Positions 49,524 through 58,437 of a stretch of 61,288 nt of DNA are shown one piece after another (within the stretch, counting starts at the first letter, position 1; each line of letters opens with the position of its first letter). The notes below the pieces were generated by a model. The model was not told the DNA's origin. It ran no database searches and saw only the letters and a list, made by a program, of their open reading frames with translations. Made by a program: the position numbers and the translations under genes. The stretch is from an uncultured Eubacteriales bacterium (GTDB taxonomy: Bacteria > Bacillota > Clostridia > Oscillospirales > UBA644), in NCBI GenBank assembly GCA_905207625.1, contig CAJLLT010000012.1, positions 1-61,288 of the forward strand. The letters run 5' to 3'.

Positions 49524-51018
49524 GTGTGTCACCCTTTACCCGTTCCAACGCCTGTTTCATCTCTTCCACGTCGGAATCTTCATATTTGCCCGCCTCAAAC
49601 CTTTCAAGCAGACCGCTGTATTCCCTTTCAAGGAACGGATACAGTTTTTTTTCAAAATCCTTTATCCTGTCCGCAGGTACGGAATCCAGGTATCCGTTGA
49701 CCGCCGCAAATATCTCCACTATCTGACATCCGGCACGGACAGGGCTGTTGCGGTCCTGTTTCAGGACCTCGACTATTCTCTCCCCAAGGGCAAGTCTCTT
49801 TTTTGTATCCGCATCAAGGTCCGATCCGAACTGGGCAAATGCCTGCAGTTCCCTGTACTGTGAATACAGCAGTTTCAGAGGTCCGGAAACCTTTTTCATC
49901 GCCTTGAGCTGCGCCGAGCCGCCTACACGGCTGACGGAAATACCGGGATTTATCGCCGGACGGACACCTGAATGGAAAAGCTCGGTCTCAAGAAAGATCT
50001 GCCCGTCGGTAATGGATATGACATTGGTAGGTATATACGCCGAAACATCTCCGGACTGGGTCTCTATTATTGGAAGAGCGGTGATACTTCCGCCTCCGTA
50101 CTCTTCGGAAACGCAGGCAGCACGCTCAAGAAGTCTTGAGTGAAGATAGAATACGTCTCCGGGGTAAGCTTCTCTGCCCGGAGGACGGCGGATAAGCAGA
50201 GAAAGGGCTCTGTACGCAACGGCATGTTTTGAAAGGTCGTCATACACGATCAGCACGTCTCTGCCCTTTTCACGGAAATACTCTGCCATCGCGCATCCCG
50301 AATAGGGGGCAATGTACTGCAACGGAGCACTTTCCGAAGCGGACGCGCTCACAACTATCGTATAATCCATGGCGCCGCAACGGGTAAGTTCGTTGACTAT
50401 GCGGACAACGGAGGTGTTCTTCTGACCTATTGCAACATAGATACAGATGACCCCCTGCCCTTTCTGATTTATGATGGTATCCATCGCAATTTCGGTCTTA
50501 CCGGTCTGCCGGTCACCGATTATCAGTTCCCGCTGGCCTCTTCCGATCGGGATCATGCTGTCAATGGCTTTGATTCCCGTATGAAGAGGAGTGCTTACAC
50601 TTTTCCTTTTAATTATTCCCGGGGCATCGGCTTCGATTGGGCGCTGCTGCACACAACCCGTAGGACCTTTTCCGTCTATAGGTTCGCCCAGGGCATTGAC
50701 GACACGCCCCAGCAGCCCCTCTCCCACGGGAACGGACACGACTCTGCCCGTACGTCTGACGGCTGTTCCCTCGCGGATATCATCCTTGTCGGAAAGAATG
50801 GCAACGGACACGGTTTCCTCTTCCAGGTTCTGTGCCATACCGAAGCTTCCGTCATCGAACTCCACAAGTTCTCCGGCCATACAGTTCCGCAGTCCGTAGA
50901 CTCTGGCAATGCCGTCGCCTACAAGTATTACCGTTCCGGTCTCGGTCATCTCCACTTTGGAGCGGTAGTTCTTGATCTGTTCTTTTATGATATTTCCGAT
51001 TTCTTCGGATCTGTTCAT
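49513..51018 (-). CDS. atpA: ATP synthase F1 alpha subunit
   Basis: 501 residues. P-loop GDRQTGKTEIAMDTI, VYDDLSKHAVAYRALSLLIRRPPGREAYPGDVFYLHSRLLERAA region (segments) and NVISITDGQIFLETELF are typical. It provides the non-catalytic nucleotide sites of the hexamer. The ATG overlaps the atpH stop by four bases. Confidence 0.98.
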   Translation of the reverse strand: MNRSEEIGNIIKEQIKNYRSKVEMTETGTVILVGDGIARVYGLRNCMAGELVEFDDGSFGMAQNLEEETVSVAILSDKDDIREGTAVRRTGRVVSVPVGEGLLGRVVNALGEPIDGKGPTGCVQQRPIEADAPGIIKRKSVSTPLHTGIKAIDSMIPIGRGQRELIIGDRQTGKTEIAMDTIINQKGQGVICIYVAIGQKNTSVVRIVNELTRCGAMDYTIVVSASASESAPLQYIAPYSGCAMAEYFREKGRDVLIVYDDLSKHAVAYRALSLLIRRPPGREAYPGDVFYLHSRLLERAACVSEEYGGGSITALPIIETQSGDVSAYIPTNVISITDGQIFLETELFHSGVRPAINPGISVSRVGGSAQLKAMKKVSGPLKLLYSQYRELQAFAQFGSDLDADTKKRLALGERIVEVLKQDRNSPVRAGCQIVEIFAAVNGYLDSVPADRIKDFEKKLYPFLEREYSGLLERFEAGKYEDSDVEEMKQALERVKGDTLGY

Positions 51019-51545
51019 CTGTCTATCACTTCCTTGATCTCACGAAGACGGCGCTTCACACTGCCGTCCATGATTTTCCCGTCCACCGAAACGGATAACC
51101 CGCCGATATAGGACGGATCCACGGAATACTCCATTATAACCTTTCTGCCGCAAAGTGCCGTAAGTTTTTTTTCCAGTGACTGCTTCTGCACGTCCGTAAG
51201 TTCCACCGCGGATATAACCTCCGCCCGGCTCACACCCTTGGACTCCAGATAAAGTGCCCGGTAATCTCCGACACATCCGCAAAATCTGTCGGCAATACCG
51301 TGCCGGCACAGCAATTTCAGAAAAAACTCGGCATATTCCGGAACTTTCCCGGAAAAGGCCTCCTCAACCGCAGCTGTTCTCTCGGAAAGAGGGATCGCCG
51401 GAGAAGACAGCATCTTTCCGTAATCCGGGTTTTCCTCAAAGACCCTGCGCATCGTTTCAAGGGCAAGGTATATCTGCTCCGTCTGCCCCGACTCTGCGGC
51501 AAGACCAAACAGCGCCTCGGCATATTCTTTACTGATCCGGGTCAT
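51015..51545 (-). CDS. atpH: ATP synthase delta subunit (OSCP)
   Basis: 176 residues. The N-terminal helical domain begins MTRISKEYAEALFGLAAE and the C-terminal part has ISAVELTDVQKQSLEKKLTALCGRKVIMEYSVDPSYIGGLSVSVDGK (segments), the typical OSCP ending. It links the peripheral stalk to F1. The ATG at 51545, preceded by AGGTG, lies inside the end of atpF (17-base overlap). Confidence 0.95.
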   Translation of the reverse strand: MTRISKEYAEALFGLAAESGQTEQIYLALETMRRVFEENPDYGKMLSSPAIPLSERTAAVEEAFSGKVPEYAEFFLKLLCRHGIADRFCGCVGDYRALYLESKGVSRAEVISAVELTDVQKQSLEKKLTALCGRKVIMEYSVDPSYIGGLSVSVDGKIMDGSVKRRLREIKEVIDR

Positions 51546-52044
51546 TGTCTTCACCTATCTGAGCGATGAAAGAATCTATTAACTTTTTCTGATCGTCGGA
51601 ATCTATCTGACGGCGGATGACATTTTCGGCGATAAGAGAGGATATATCGGAGATCTGGCGCTTGATATCCTCGCGCTCCATTTCCTTTTCCGCCTCAGTC
51701 TCACTGCGAGCCTGAAGAATAAGTCCCTCCGCCCTTTGCCTGGCATCGGCAATGACGGCGTCACGCTGTCTGCCGGCATCCTCTTCCGCCGCATCCAGGA
51801 TGCGCTGAGCCTGATCCCTGGCACCTGCGAGCTTTTCCTCATATTCGGCACGGAGTCCCTCCGCCTCGGCTTTGGCCTTTTCGGCATCAGCATATCCGGC
51901 ATCAATGGTCGCCTGCCTCTGTGCAAGAACTCCTCTGACAGGCTTGTACAGGAATTTTTTCAGGATCAGAAATATGATCAGCAGGTTGCACAGAGATGCA
52001 ACAATCTGCCAGATATTTACTGAAATTATATCCAGTGTAGGCAT
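51529..52044 (-). CDS. atpF: ATP synthase Fo b subunit
   Basis: 171 residues. One N-terminal membrane helix (about 8-28, WQIVASLCNLLIIFLILKKFLY) and a long charged coiled coil rich in Ala, Glu and Lys (YADAEKAKAEAEGLRAEYEEK and following). The dimer forms the peripheral stalk. GGAAG lies upstream of the ATG; atpE ends 12 bases before. Confidence 0.96.
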   Translation of the reverse strand: MPTLDIISVNIWQIVASLCNLLIIFLILKKFLYKPVRGVLAQRQATIDAGYADAEKAKAEAEGLRAEYEEKLAGARDQAQRILDAAEEDAGRQRDAVIADARQRAEGLILQARSETEAEKEMEREDIKRQISDISSLIAENVIRRQIDSDDQKKLIDSFIAQIGEDNDPDQ

Positions 52045-52056
52045 TTCTGTTCTTCC

Positions 52057-52338
52057 TTATTTTACGGAATTGAGAAGGATATCCACCAATCTGTTGGGGG
52101 CAACGAATATAAGAAGTATGGCAATGACCAGGGCATAAAGACCGGTGGTCTCCGCTATGGCACAGCCCATGAGCATGGTCGTGGTTACGGGACCCTTTGC
52201 CTCAGGCTGACGTCCTATAGCTTCACAAGCCTTTGCCACGGCATTTCCTTCACCTATACCGGGGCCTATACCGGCAATCATAGCCATACCGGCACCGAGA
52301 GCGCAACAGCCCAGAATAATACCTATTGCGAGTTCCAT
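52057..52338 (-). CDS. atpE: ATP synthase Fo c subunit, Na+-type two-carboxylate site
   Basis: 93 residues, two membrane helices with the GIGPGIGEG...RQPEA polar loop. The essential ion-binding Glu is E63 in GCAIAETTGLYALV, followed by T64, and Y68 is in the right place. At the position of Gln32 of Ilyobacter (Na+ type) this protein has E30 (GIGEGNA). A second Glu plus E-S/T is the two-carboxylate pattern described for Fusobacterium c-rings, which bind Na+ and can carry an extra proton. I therefore infer Na+ coupling. AGGAGG precedes the ATG. Confidence 0.97.
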   Translation of the reverse strand: MELAIGIILGCCALGAGMAMIAGIGPGIGEGNAVAKACEAIGRQPEAKGPVTTTMLMGCAIAETTGLYALVIAILLIFVAPNRLVDILLNSVK

Positions 52339-52341
52339 TTG

Positions 52342-53253
52342 TTATACCTCCTGAGTTTCCTTTTTAAGTTTTCTGCGTTTTTTCTTTTCCATCTTCTTCT
52401 CGTAATCCTCCGCGGGGAAAGCGCCGGAGACGTACAGCATGGTCAACATGGCGAAAATGAAAGCCTGAAGACCGCTGCTGAATATATCAAGATAAAGCGA
52501 GAGGATCGCGGGAAGACCTATCTGCAATATGGGAATACCGCTCAACCACCCGGGCAAGGCTCCGAGCAGGGATGAGGACAGAGATCTCAGCAGCGTCACA
52601 ACGAGCAATGAGATGACGGAGCCGGAGAGTACGTTTCCGTAATGACGGAAAGCCATTGAAACGGGAGTAGCGACTTCACTGATAACGTTAAGGGGAGCAA
52701 GGAACGGAACGGGGTCGCCGAAGCTTCTGATGTAGTGAAAAACCCCGCATTTCATTTTGTAGTATGTAATGAGGATGAACACAAGTATCGCCCATCCGCC
52801 CACCACGTTAAGATCTGAGGTCGGGGCAAAGAGCCCCACAAGAGACAGAAGGCTCGAAAGAGCTGATATAGCGAGTATGGCGCAGATAAAAGGCGCATAT
52901 CCCCTGAAATACGGGTCCATATTGGTATGAACCATATCTTCGGTCTTTTCCACTATCCATTCCGCAACATACTGCCGTCTGGTGCGGGGTTTTTCGGCTA
53001 TACCGTGGGTCAGCCACAGGCAAAGCCAGAACACGGAAAGTATCACTATCCACGAGTTGACCTGGGATTCGGTTACGGGGAAATCCTGAAAGGGCATCCT
53101 GAGGGTGAAGAATATCCTTGCGCCCTCGATTGCCACCCCCTCCGATGCGGGAGTAGTCAGAATCTTGAGAACCATGCCGGCAACCACAGGCAATACCGCA
53201 AGAGTAAGAAGTATTATATCCACCGCCATAAACCGACGGTCCTTTTTAACCAT
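52342..53253 (-). CDS. atpB: ATP synthase Fo a subunit
   Basis: 303 residues with 5-6 membrane helices. The essential Arg lies in SMAFRHYGNVLSGSVI (usual motif R-x-x-G-N), and the last helix ends with FIFAMLTMLYVSGA. It forms the ion half-channels against the c-ring. A 16-residue Lys/Arg-rich tail (KKMEKKKRRKLKKETQ) is unusual. The stop is three bases before atpE. Confidence 0.94.
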   Translation of the reverse strand: MVKKDRRFMAVDIILLTLAVLPVVAGMVLKILTTPASEGVAIEGARIFFTLRMPFQDFPVTESQVNSWIVILSVFWLCLWLTHGIAEKPRTRRQYVAEWIVEKTEDMVHTNMDPYFRGYAPFICAILAISALSSLLSLVGLFAPTSDLNVVGGWAILVFILITYYKMKCGVFHYIRSFGDPVPFLAPLNVISEVATPVSMAFRHYGNVLSGSVISLLVVTLLRSLSSSLLGALPGWLSGIPILQIGLPAILSLYLDIFSSGLQAFIFAMLTMLYVSGAFPAEDYEKKMEKKKRRKLKKETQEV

Positions 53254-53300
53254 AAAACATCATCTCCCGGGAACAGAGCACAACGACGTACACAGACGTT

Positions 53301-53753
53301 CTATTTATCTTTCTTTCCGTCAAAAAGAGGACGGAATGTAATCACAAGACGGGTAAAAAATATGGGGATCACCACAGCCCAGATATTGAAGCACGGGACA
53401 AGAACACCCAAAAGGAGAACCAGAAAAATCAGGAAAAGTCGGCCTATCTGAGAAAACCGCATCAGGTTTTCGGAGGCTTTTCCCTGCTTTCCCAAAGCGG
53501 ACTGAACAGTCAGGCCCATAAGAAAGAAGTTTCCCACAGACGCCGCAAGGCTCAGCAGGTTTCCGAGGAGCACGGTTATATCCCATTTGCCGATAATAAT
53601 AAATACGGCCTGCATCAGTGCGCTCAGCACGATACAACCGGCGGCAACATAAAGGGTCTCCCTCATCACCGTCTCATCCACTTTTTTTACTTCAGCGGAA
53701 GCCTGACCGTTATCCTGCGTCCCGGTATCATTTGATTTCTGAATATCATCCAT
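53301..53753 (-). CDS. atpI: ATP synthase subunit I (AtpI-like)
   Basis: 150 residues with four hydrophobic segments after an acidic N-terminal tail. Its place as first gene before atpB, size and topology match AtpI, an assembly factor for the c-ring and possibly Mg2+ or Ca2+ handling. Sequence conservation in this family is low, so the call leans on context. The ATG at 53753 with GAGG nine bases upstream is preferred over the TTG at 53768. Confidence 0.75.
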   Translation of the reverse strand: MDDIQKSNDTGTQDNGQASAEVKKVDETVMRETLYVAAGCIVLSALMQAVFIIIGKWDITVLLGNLLSLAASVGNFFLMGLTVQSALGKQGKASENLMRFSQIGRLFLIFLVLLLGVLVPCFNIWAVVIPIFFTRLVITFRPLFDGKKDK

Positions 53754-53816
53754 TTGCGGCGACCTCAATTCCGACAGCTTATGCTGTAAATTTTCAGTAA
53801 GACCGATACACGCTTG

Positions 53817-53845
53817 ATTCTACCATATTTTCCGGCAATTGTCAA
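53817..53845 (-). promoter_or_regulatory. Sigma-A promoter of the atp operon
   Basis: Minus strand TTGACA (53845-53840), a 17-base spacer, TAGAAT (53822-53817). Confidence 0.85.
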
Positions 53846-53964
53846 GGAAAAAACGGGCAAAGTAAATGGACACATGGCGATGTTTGTCTGTTTTTCTCAC
53901 ACGAACGGGAGGATTGTGCAAATCTTTCTACGTGCTTCGGGAATCGGTACGGAGCTGAACGGAC

Positions 53965-55122
53965 TTACTCCGAACAAAGTTCAGCCGCAAGCCTTCTGAT
54001 CTGTTCCGAGCTCTCAGAATCAACAGCGGACTTTACCGTTACAGTATTCTCCGTCCAGGTTATATTCCTGCAACCCTCCATCTTTGCCCTCATTATCTTT
54101 GCCGCCATGGGAGCCCAGGAACCGTTTTCCATAAGGCCAACCGTACGGTTGCGGAAATTTCTTTCGGTAAGATGATCTATAAATTCCCTCATAAACGGGA
54201 AAATATCACCGTTATAAGTGGTTGTGGCAAGAACCAGTTTTCCGTAGCGGAACGCATCTTCCACAGCTTCGGACATATCGCAACGGGCAAGGTCATGGCG
54301 GACGACCTCGGATACTCCTTTTTGTTTCAGTTCCTTTTCAAGCAGTTCAACGGCTTTCCCCGTATTTCCGTAGACAGAGGTATAAGCGATAACCACCCCA
54401 TCCGATTCCGGAGAATAGCTCGACCAGATATCATAGAGTTTCAGATAATATCCGAGATTATTCTTAAGTACCGGACCGTGCAGAGGACATATGACGGAAA
54501 TGTCAAGGGATGACGCGGCTTTCAGGAGAGCCTGAACCTGAGCTCCGTATTTGCCCACAATCCCGAAATAATACCGTCTTGCCTCACAGGCCCAGTCCTC
54601 ATCCACGTCGAGAGCTCCGAATTTGCCGAAGCCGTCAGCGGAAAACAGGACCCTGTCAGTACTGTCGTATGTAACCATGACCTCAGGCCAGTGAACCATG
54701 GGTGCAAAGATAAAAGTCAACTCGTGTTTACCGAGGCTGAGAGTCTGTCCGTTGGCAACGGTCAGAGTTTTTCCGCAAAGACCTTTACCGAAAAAGTTGT
54801 CCATCATCGCAAAAGTCTTTGAATTGCCCACCACCGTGGTATCCGGATATTTTCTGAGAAAATTGGCTATATTGGCGGAATGATCCGGCTCCATATGCTG
54901 AATTATAAGGTAATCCGGGACCCTGTCTCCGAGGACAGCGGAAAGGTTGTTCATCCACTCATCGGTGAAACCTGCGTCAACAGTATCCATAACGGCGACC
55001 TTCTCATCCGCAATGACATAGCTGTTGTATGCCATTCCGTTGGGAACATTATACTGCCCTTCAAACAGATCCACTTTATGATCGTTGACACCCACATAAA
55101 AAATATCTTTTGTAATATTCAT
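53965..55122 (-). CDS. fprA: FprA-type flavodiiron protein
   Basis: 385 residues: metallo-beta-lactamase-like diiron domain (1-250) with the H-x-E-x-D-H ligand motif in QHMEPDHSANI, further His in MVHWPEVMV and PLHGPVLK, and a flavodoxin domain (about 255-385; AYTSVYGNTGKA). It reduces O2 to water or NO to N2O, protecting strict anaerobes. No rubredoxin gene is adjacent. It is monocistronic and ends upstream of the atp promoter; I see no strong terminator. Confidence 0.96.
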   Translation of the reverse strand: MNITKDIFYVGVNDHKVDLFEGQYNVPNGMAYNSYVIADEKVAVMDTVDAGFTDEWMNNLSAVLGDRVPDYLIIQHMEPDHSANIANFLRKYPDTTVVGNSKTFAMMDNFFGKGLCGKTLTVANGQTLSLGKHELTFIFAPMVHWPEVMVTYDSTDRVLFSADGFGKFGALDVDEDWACEARRYYFGIVGKYGAQVQALLKAASSLDISVICPLHGPVLKNNLGYYLKLYDIWSSYSPESDGVVIAYTSVYGNTGKAVELLEKELKQKGVSEVVRHDLARCDMSEAVEDAFRYGKLVLATTTYNGDIFPFMREFIDHLTERNFRNRTVGLMENGSWAPMAAKIMRAKMEGCRNITWTENTVTVKSAVDSESSEQIRRLAAELCSE

Positions 55123-55300
55123 TTTTGTTTCCTTCCTGTCTTTTTCAGTGCCGTCGGAGCGGCTATAAACCCGTTCCAGCTAAGTATACCGTAAATTCCG
55201 CAAAAAACACGATACTTTTTTCAACAAATCAGCGATTTTTATCTGTATTTTACGGAACATCACGATCCACGGCGTGAACTGCGGACAGTTTACAAAAAAA

Positions 55301-55328
55301 GTCCCCCGGGAGCATTTTCCCGGGGGAC
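55301..55328 (-). terminator. Intrinsic terminator of small gene
   Basis: Perfect 11-bp stem GTCCCCCGGGA / TCCCGGGGGAC, 6-base loop, seven-T run on the minus strand. Confidence 0.9.
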
Positions 55329-55339
55329 CGGAAAGGTCC

Positions 55340-55570
55340 TCAGTGCAAAGACAGCCATTCCTCCGCCTTGCGTTTGGAAACGGCTTTGATGTTTTCCTTT
55401 GAATACGGAGATTCAGAGCCCCCGTTGACATACAGAAAATACAATCCTGCCGGAGTCTGATAAAGGCTTTCTTCATATCCCCGTTCATCTCCGTAATGCC
55501 CCTCGGTGAATTTCCGGATCACCGACGCAGTTTCCGTATCATATTCCGTGTTGCGAATAGTTTTTTTCAT
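55340..55570 (-). CDS. Small conserved protein of unknown function
   Basis: 76 residues beginning MKKTIRNTEYDTETASVIRK and containing GYEESLYQTPAGLYFLYVNGG and a C-terminal helix with AVSKRKAEEWL. I recognise this as a recurrent small protein of Clostridia chromosomes and mobile elements ('YDTETA' family), but no function is known. AAGGGC lies upstream of the ATG at 55570. It has its own terminator and is divergent from the ZIP transporter. Confidence 0.7.
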   Translation of the reverse strand: MKKTIRNTEYDTETASVIRKFTEGHYGDERGYEESLYQTPAGLYFLYVNGGSESPYSKENIKAVSKRKAEEWLSLH

Positions 55571-55717
55571 AAAAGCCCTTTTCCGCCGTCTGCGACAGCT
55601 TTTCAATATGTTTTCATACTGATTATACGCTTTCCCGGCAGAAAAAATACATCTGTGACAATGAAACCGAATCACCTCGGAAGCATTATGGACATAGACT
55701 GGGTATGAGGTGATAAA

Positions 55718-56515
55718 ATGAACAATTATGTGTTGCTTGCTCTGCTTGCAACCCTCGGGACGTGGCTGGTCACGGCGCTCGGTGCCGCAACCGTAATATT
55801 CTTCAAAAACACAAATCAGAAGGCCATGAACCTCATGCTGGGTTTTGCTGCCGGCGTAATGATTGCCGCCTCCTTCTGGTCACTGTTGCAACCCGCCATA
55901 GAAAGAGCGGAAATGTATCTCAGCGTACCTGCCTGGCTAGTAGTAAGTCTTGGATTTGTTCTGGGCGCACTTTTCATGTGGGCTTCGGACAAAGCCGTAA
56001 CATATACGCGCAAAAGAGTAAATACCGCCGAAACATCGGAAAGGCTTAACCGGATAATACTGCTTGTTCTCTCTATAACCCTTCACAATATTCCGGAAGG
56101 GCTTGCGGTCGGAGTAGCGTTCGGGGCACTCCATTCCGAGGGCAGTACAACAGAATCCCTTATGGGAGCGGTAACGATCGCCGTGGGAATAGGACTTCAG
56201 AACTTCCCCGAAGGTGCCGCGGTATCTCTGCCGCTGCGGAGAGAGGGCTGTTCAAGGAAAAAAAGCTTTCTTATCGGGCAGGCGTCGGGAATGGTGGAAC
56301 CCGTTGCCGGAGTTATAGGAGCGCTGACAGTGATCCACATACAGGCAATTCTTCCGTACGCCCTGGCTTTTGCCGCCGGCGCGATGATACTTGTGGCTGT
56401 GCATGAACTCATCCCCGAATGCCAGCAGAATCAGAAAGCTCAACCCTATTTTGCAACCATGGGAATTGTTGCGGGATTCACCCTCATGATGCTGCTGGAT
56501 GTGGCTCTTGGCTGA
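55718..56515 (+). CDS. ZIP family metal transporter
   Basis: 265 residues, eight membrane helices. The metal-site signatures are HNIPEGLAVGVAFG in helix 4 and QNFPEGAAVSLPLRREG in helix 5, with helix 1 N-x-x-M-LGFAAGVMIAASFWSL. The ZupT/GufA-like branch imports Zn2+ and other divalent ions. AGGTG lies upstream of the ATG. A bidirectional terminator follows. Confidence 0.93.
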   Translation: MNNYVLLALLATLGTWLVTALGAATVIFFKNTNQKAMNLMLGFAAGVMIAASFWSLLQPAIERAEMYLSVPAWLVVSLGFVLGALFMWASDKAVTYTRKRVNTAETSERLNRIILLVLSITLHNIPEGLAVGVAFGALHSEGSTTESLMGAVTIAVGIGLQNFPEGAAVSLPLRREGCSRKKSFLIGQASGMVEPVAGVIGALTVIHIQAILPYALAFAAGAMILVAVHELIPECQQNQKAQPYFATMGIVAGFTLMMLLDVALG

Positions 56516-56550
56516 CAGTTCCGGAACGATCCGCCGTACCGCAGACAGAA

Positions 56551-56581
56551 AAACGCCTGCCCGTAATATGGGCAGGCGTTT
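56551..56581. terminator. Terminator between converging ZIP and MerR genes
   Basis: 12-bp stem AAACGCCTGCCC / GGGCAGGCGTTT with a 7-base loop. The tail is better on the minus strand (five Ts). Confidence 0.8.
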
Positions 56582-56642
56582 GCTGTCCGGAGCGACAAGT
56601 CCGGCTTTTCACGCAGATCCGGGGCTCATACACTACGGAATA

Positions 56643-57095
56643 CTATTTCTTTTCACCGTGAAGATATCCGATCACGGGTCGGAATTTCTCCGGGACATCG
56701 GTCTCGGACATAGATCTCATAACCTGTTCCGTACCTGCTTTTTTCGCCGTTTCATAGTACCAGCATTTATACTCCACAACATCAAGGGTCCGCTGAAGTT
56801 CCCTCATCTGTTCCATTACCCGTTCGCGCTGCTGATATATCATCTGCAGGCGTTCGTCAATGGTGGAATCCCCCTTCATGGCGCTTTCAACGTAGCGCCG
56901 GATACTCTTTATGGGCATCCCGGCACTTTTCAGACAAGAGATCATCTTCAGCCATCTCAGGTCCGATTCGGTAAATACACGCACTCCGGTCTCCGAGCGC
57001 CTGACAAAGGGAAGAAGCCCCTCCTGATCGTAATACCGGAGCGCCGACGGCGCTATCCCCAGTTCCTTTGCAACCTGTCCCACTGTGTATACCAT
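56643..57095 (-). CDS. MerR family transcriptional regulator
   Basis: 150 residues. The N-terminal winged helix is TVGQVAKELGIAPSALRYYDQEGLLPF, followed by the coiled-coil dimerisation helix (about 80-118). The C-terminus has one Cys (YKCWYYE) and no metal-binding Cys set, so a small-molecule or redox signal is more likely than a metal. A MerR-type promoter with a 19-base spacer lies 31 bases upstream and faces the aldo/keto reductases, the probable targets. Confidence 0.93.
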   Translation of the reverse strand: MVYTVGQVAKELGIAPSALRYYDQEGLLPFVRRSETGVRVFTESDLRWLKMISCLKSAGMPIKSIRRYVESAMKGDSTIDERLQMIYQQRERVMEQMRELQRTLDVVEYKCWYYETAKKAGTEQVMRSMSETDVPEKFRPVIGYLHGEKK

Positions 57096-57125
57096 AAAAA
57101 GTTCTCCTGTTTTCAGAAAAACCTC

Positions 57126-57156
57126 TTGACTTCAAGTCGACTTTAAGGTGTATAAT
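57126..57156 (+). promoter_or_regulatory. MerR-type promoter/operator of aldo/keto reductase operon
   Basis: TTGACT (57126-57131), a 19-base spacer, TATAAT (57151-57156). The spacer contains the dyad CTT-x-AAGTC/GACTT-x-AAG, the arrangement MerR activators need to untwist DNA. Confidence 0.8.
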
Positions 57157-57326
57157 GATTCGTGATAAGAGCCTTTACCCCAGATATAGACGTTTACGAA
57201 AAAATCCCGCAGTATCCAGCGGCTGCAACGGCTGCTTGCCGGCGACAACCGGACTCCGTATCACTGTTACGTACAGTATAGCATAAAACCGGAAATTTTT
57301 CAATATCAAAACAGGATGAAAATACT

Positions 57327-58433
57327 ATGGAACACAGAAAACTGCCCCATGGCAACGAAGAGATCGGGGTCCTCGGTCTCGGTATGGGTGGCATTCAGGC
57401 TACCCCACCCGATGAAATCGAAAGAATAATCAGAAAAGCCATTGCCAACGGAATAAACTTTTTCGACCTCTGCGCCGGAGGCTCGGTCTATGAACCCTTC
57501 GGAAAAGCTATCCGGGGACAAAGGGAAAAAGTCTTTTTGCAGGTACATTTCGGCGCAGTCTACGATGAAAACGGTGAATACGGCTGGTGCAGGGATTTTG
57601 ATACGATAAAAAGAACTTTTCTCTGGGAACTCGAGACTCTTGGTACGGACTATGTGGACTTCGGTTTCATGCACTGCGTAGATACCGATGACGATTTCGA
57701 AAACCTTATCAGGATCGGTGTACTGGATTATCTGAAGGAACTGAAAGCACAGGGAACGGTCCGTCATATAGGTTTTTCCTCCCATACTCCGAGCGTTGCG
57801 AACAGAATTATTGATACCGGTCTGGTGGATATGATGATGTTTTCCATCAATCCCGCCTATGACTTCGAAAAGGGCGACGAATACGGTATAGGCTCGGTGG
57901 ATGAACGGTTTGAGCTGTTCCGCAGGTGTCAGAGAGAGGGAGTCGGAATAAGTGTCATGAAGCCTTTTTTCGCCGGACAGCTTCTTTCGGCGCAACGGTC
58001 CCCTTTCGGAGTTGCTCTCTCAACGGAACAGTGTCTACAGTATGTTCTTGACCGCCCCGGAGTCCTCGTCGCAGTCCCTGGAGTAATAACAATGGAACAT
58101 CTTGACAGGCTGCTGAATTTCCTTACGGCAACCGACAGTGAAAAGGATTATTCCGTGATCGGCTCGTTTACGGCGGACACAGTCACAGGGACCTGTGTAT
58201 ATTGCAATCACTGCCAGCCCTGCCCCGCGGGAATAGACATCGGGCTCGTCAACAAATATTACGACCTTGCCCTTGCAGGAGACCCCATTGCCGCGAACCA
58301 CTATACCAAACTTGCGGTCAATGCCGGGGCATGTCTTAAATGCGGACACTGCGAAAGCCGATGCCCGTTTTCAGTCAGACAGGAAAGCCGTATGGCACAA
58401 ATAAATGAATATTTCAGCAAAAAGGGAAGGTAA
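57327..58433 (+). CDS. Aldo/keto reductase with C-terminal 2[4Fe-4S] domain
   Basis: 368 residues. AKR barrel about 1-285 (LGLGMGGIQ, INFFDLCAGGSVYE, IGFSSHTPSVANRI). The ferredoxin domain has two C-x2-C-x2-C-x3-CP sets (CVYCNHCQPCPAGI and CLKCGHCESRCPFS). Such Clostridia proteins are thought to couple ferredoxin electrons to carbonyl reduction. The catalytic Tyr segment of classical AKR enzymes is altered (CAGGSVYE). The next reductase starts four bases later. Confidence 0.9.
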   Translation: MEHRKLPHGNEEIGVLGLGMGGIQATPPDEIERIIRKAIANGINFFDLCAGGSVYEPFGKAIRGQREKVFLQVHFGAVYDENGEYGWCRDFDTIKRTFLWELETLGTDYVDFGFMHCVDTDDDFENLIRIGVLDYLKELKAQGTVRHIGFSSHTPSVANRIIDTGLVDMMMFSINPAYDFEKGDEYGIGSVDERFELFRRCQREGVGISVMKPFFAGQLLSAQRSPFGVALSTEQCLQYVLDRPGVLVAVPGVITMEHLDRLLNFLTATDSEKDYSVIGSFTADTVTGTCVYCNHCQPCPAGIDIGLVNKYYDLALAGDPIAANHYTKLAVNAGACLKCGHCESRCPFSVRQESRMAQINEYFSKKGR

Positions 58434-58437
58434 AAAC

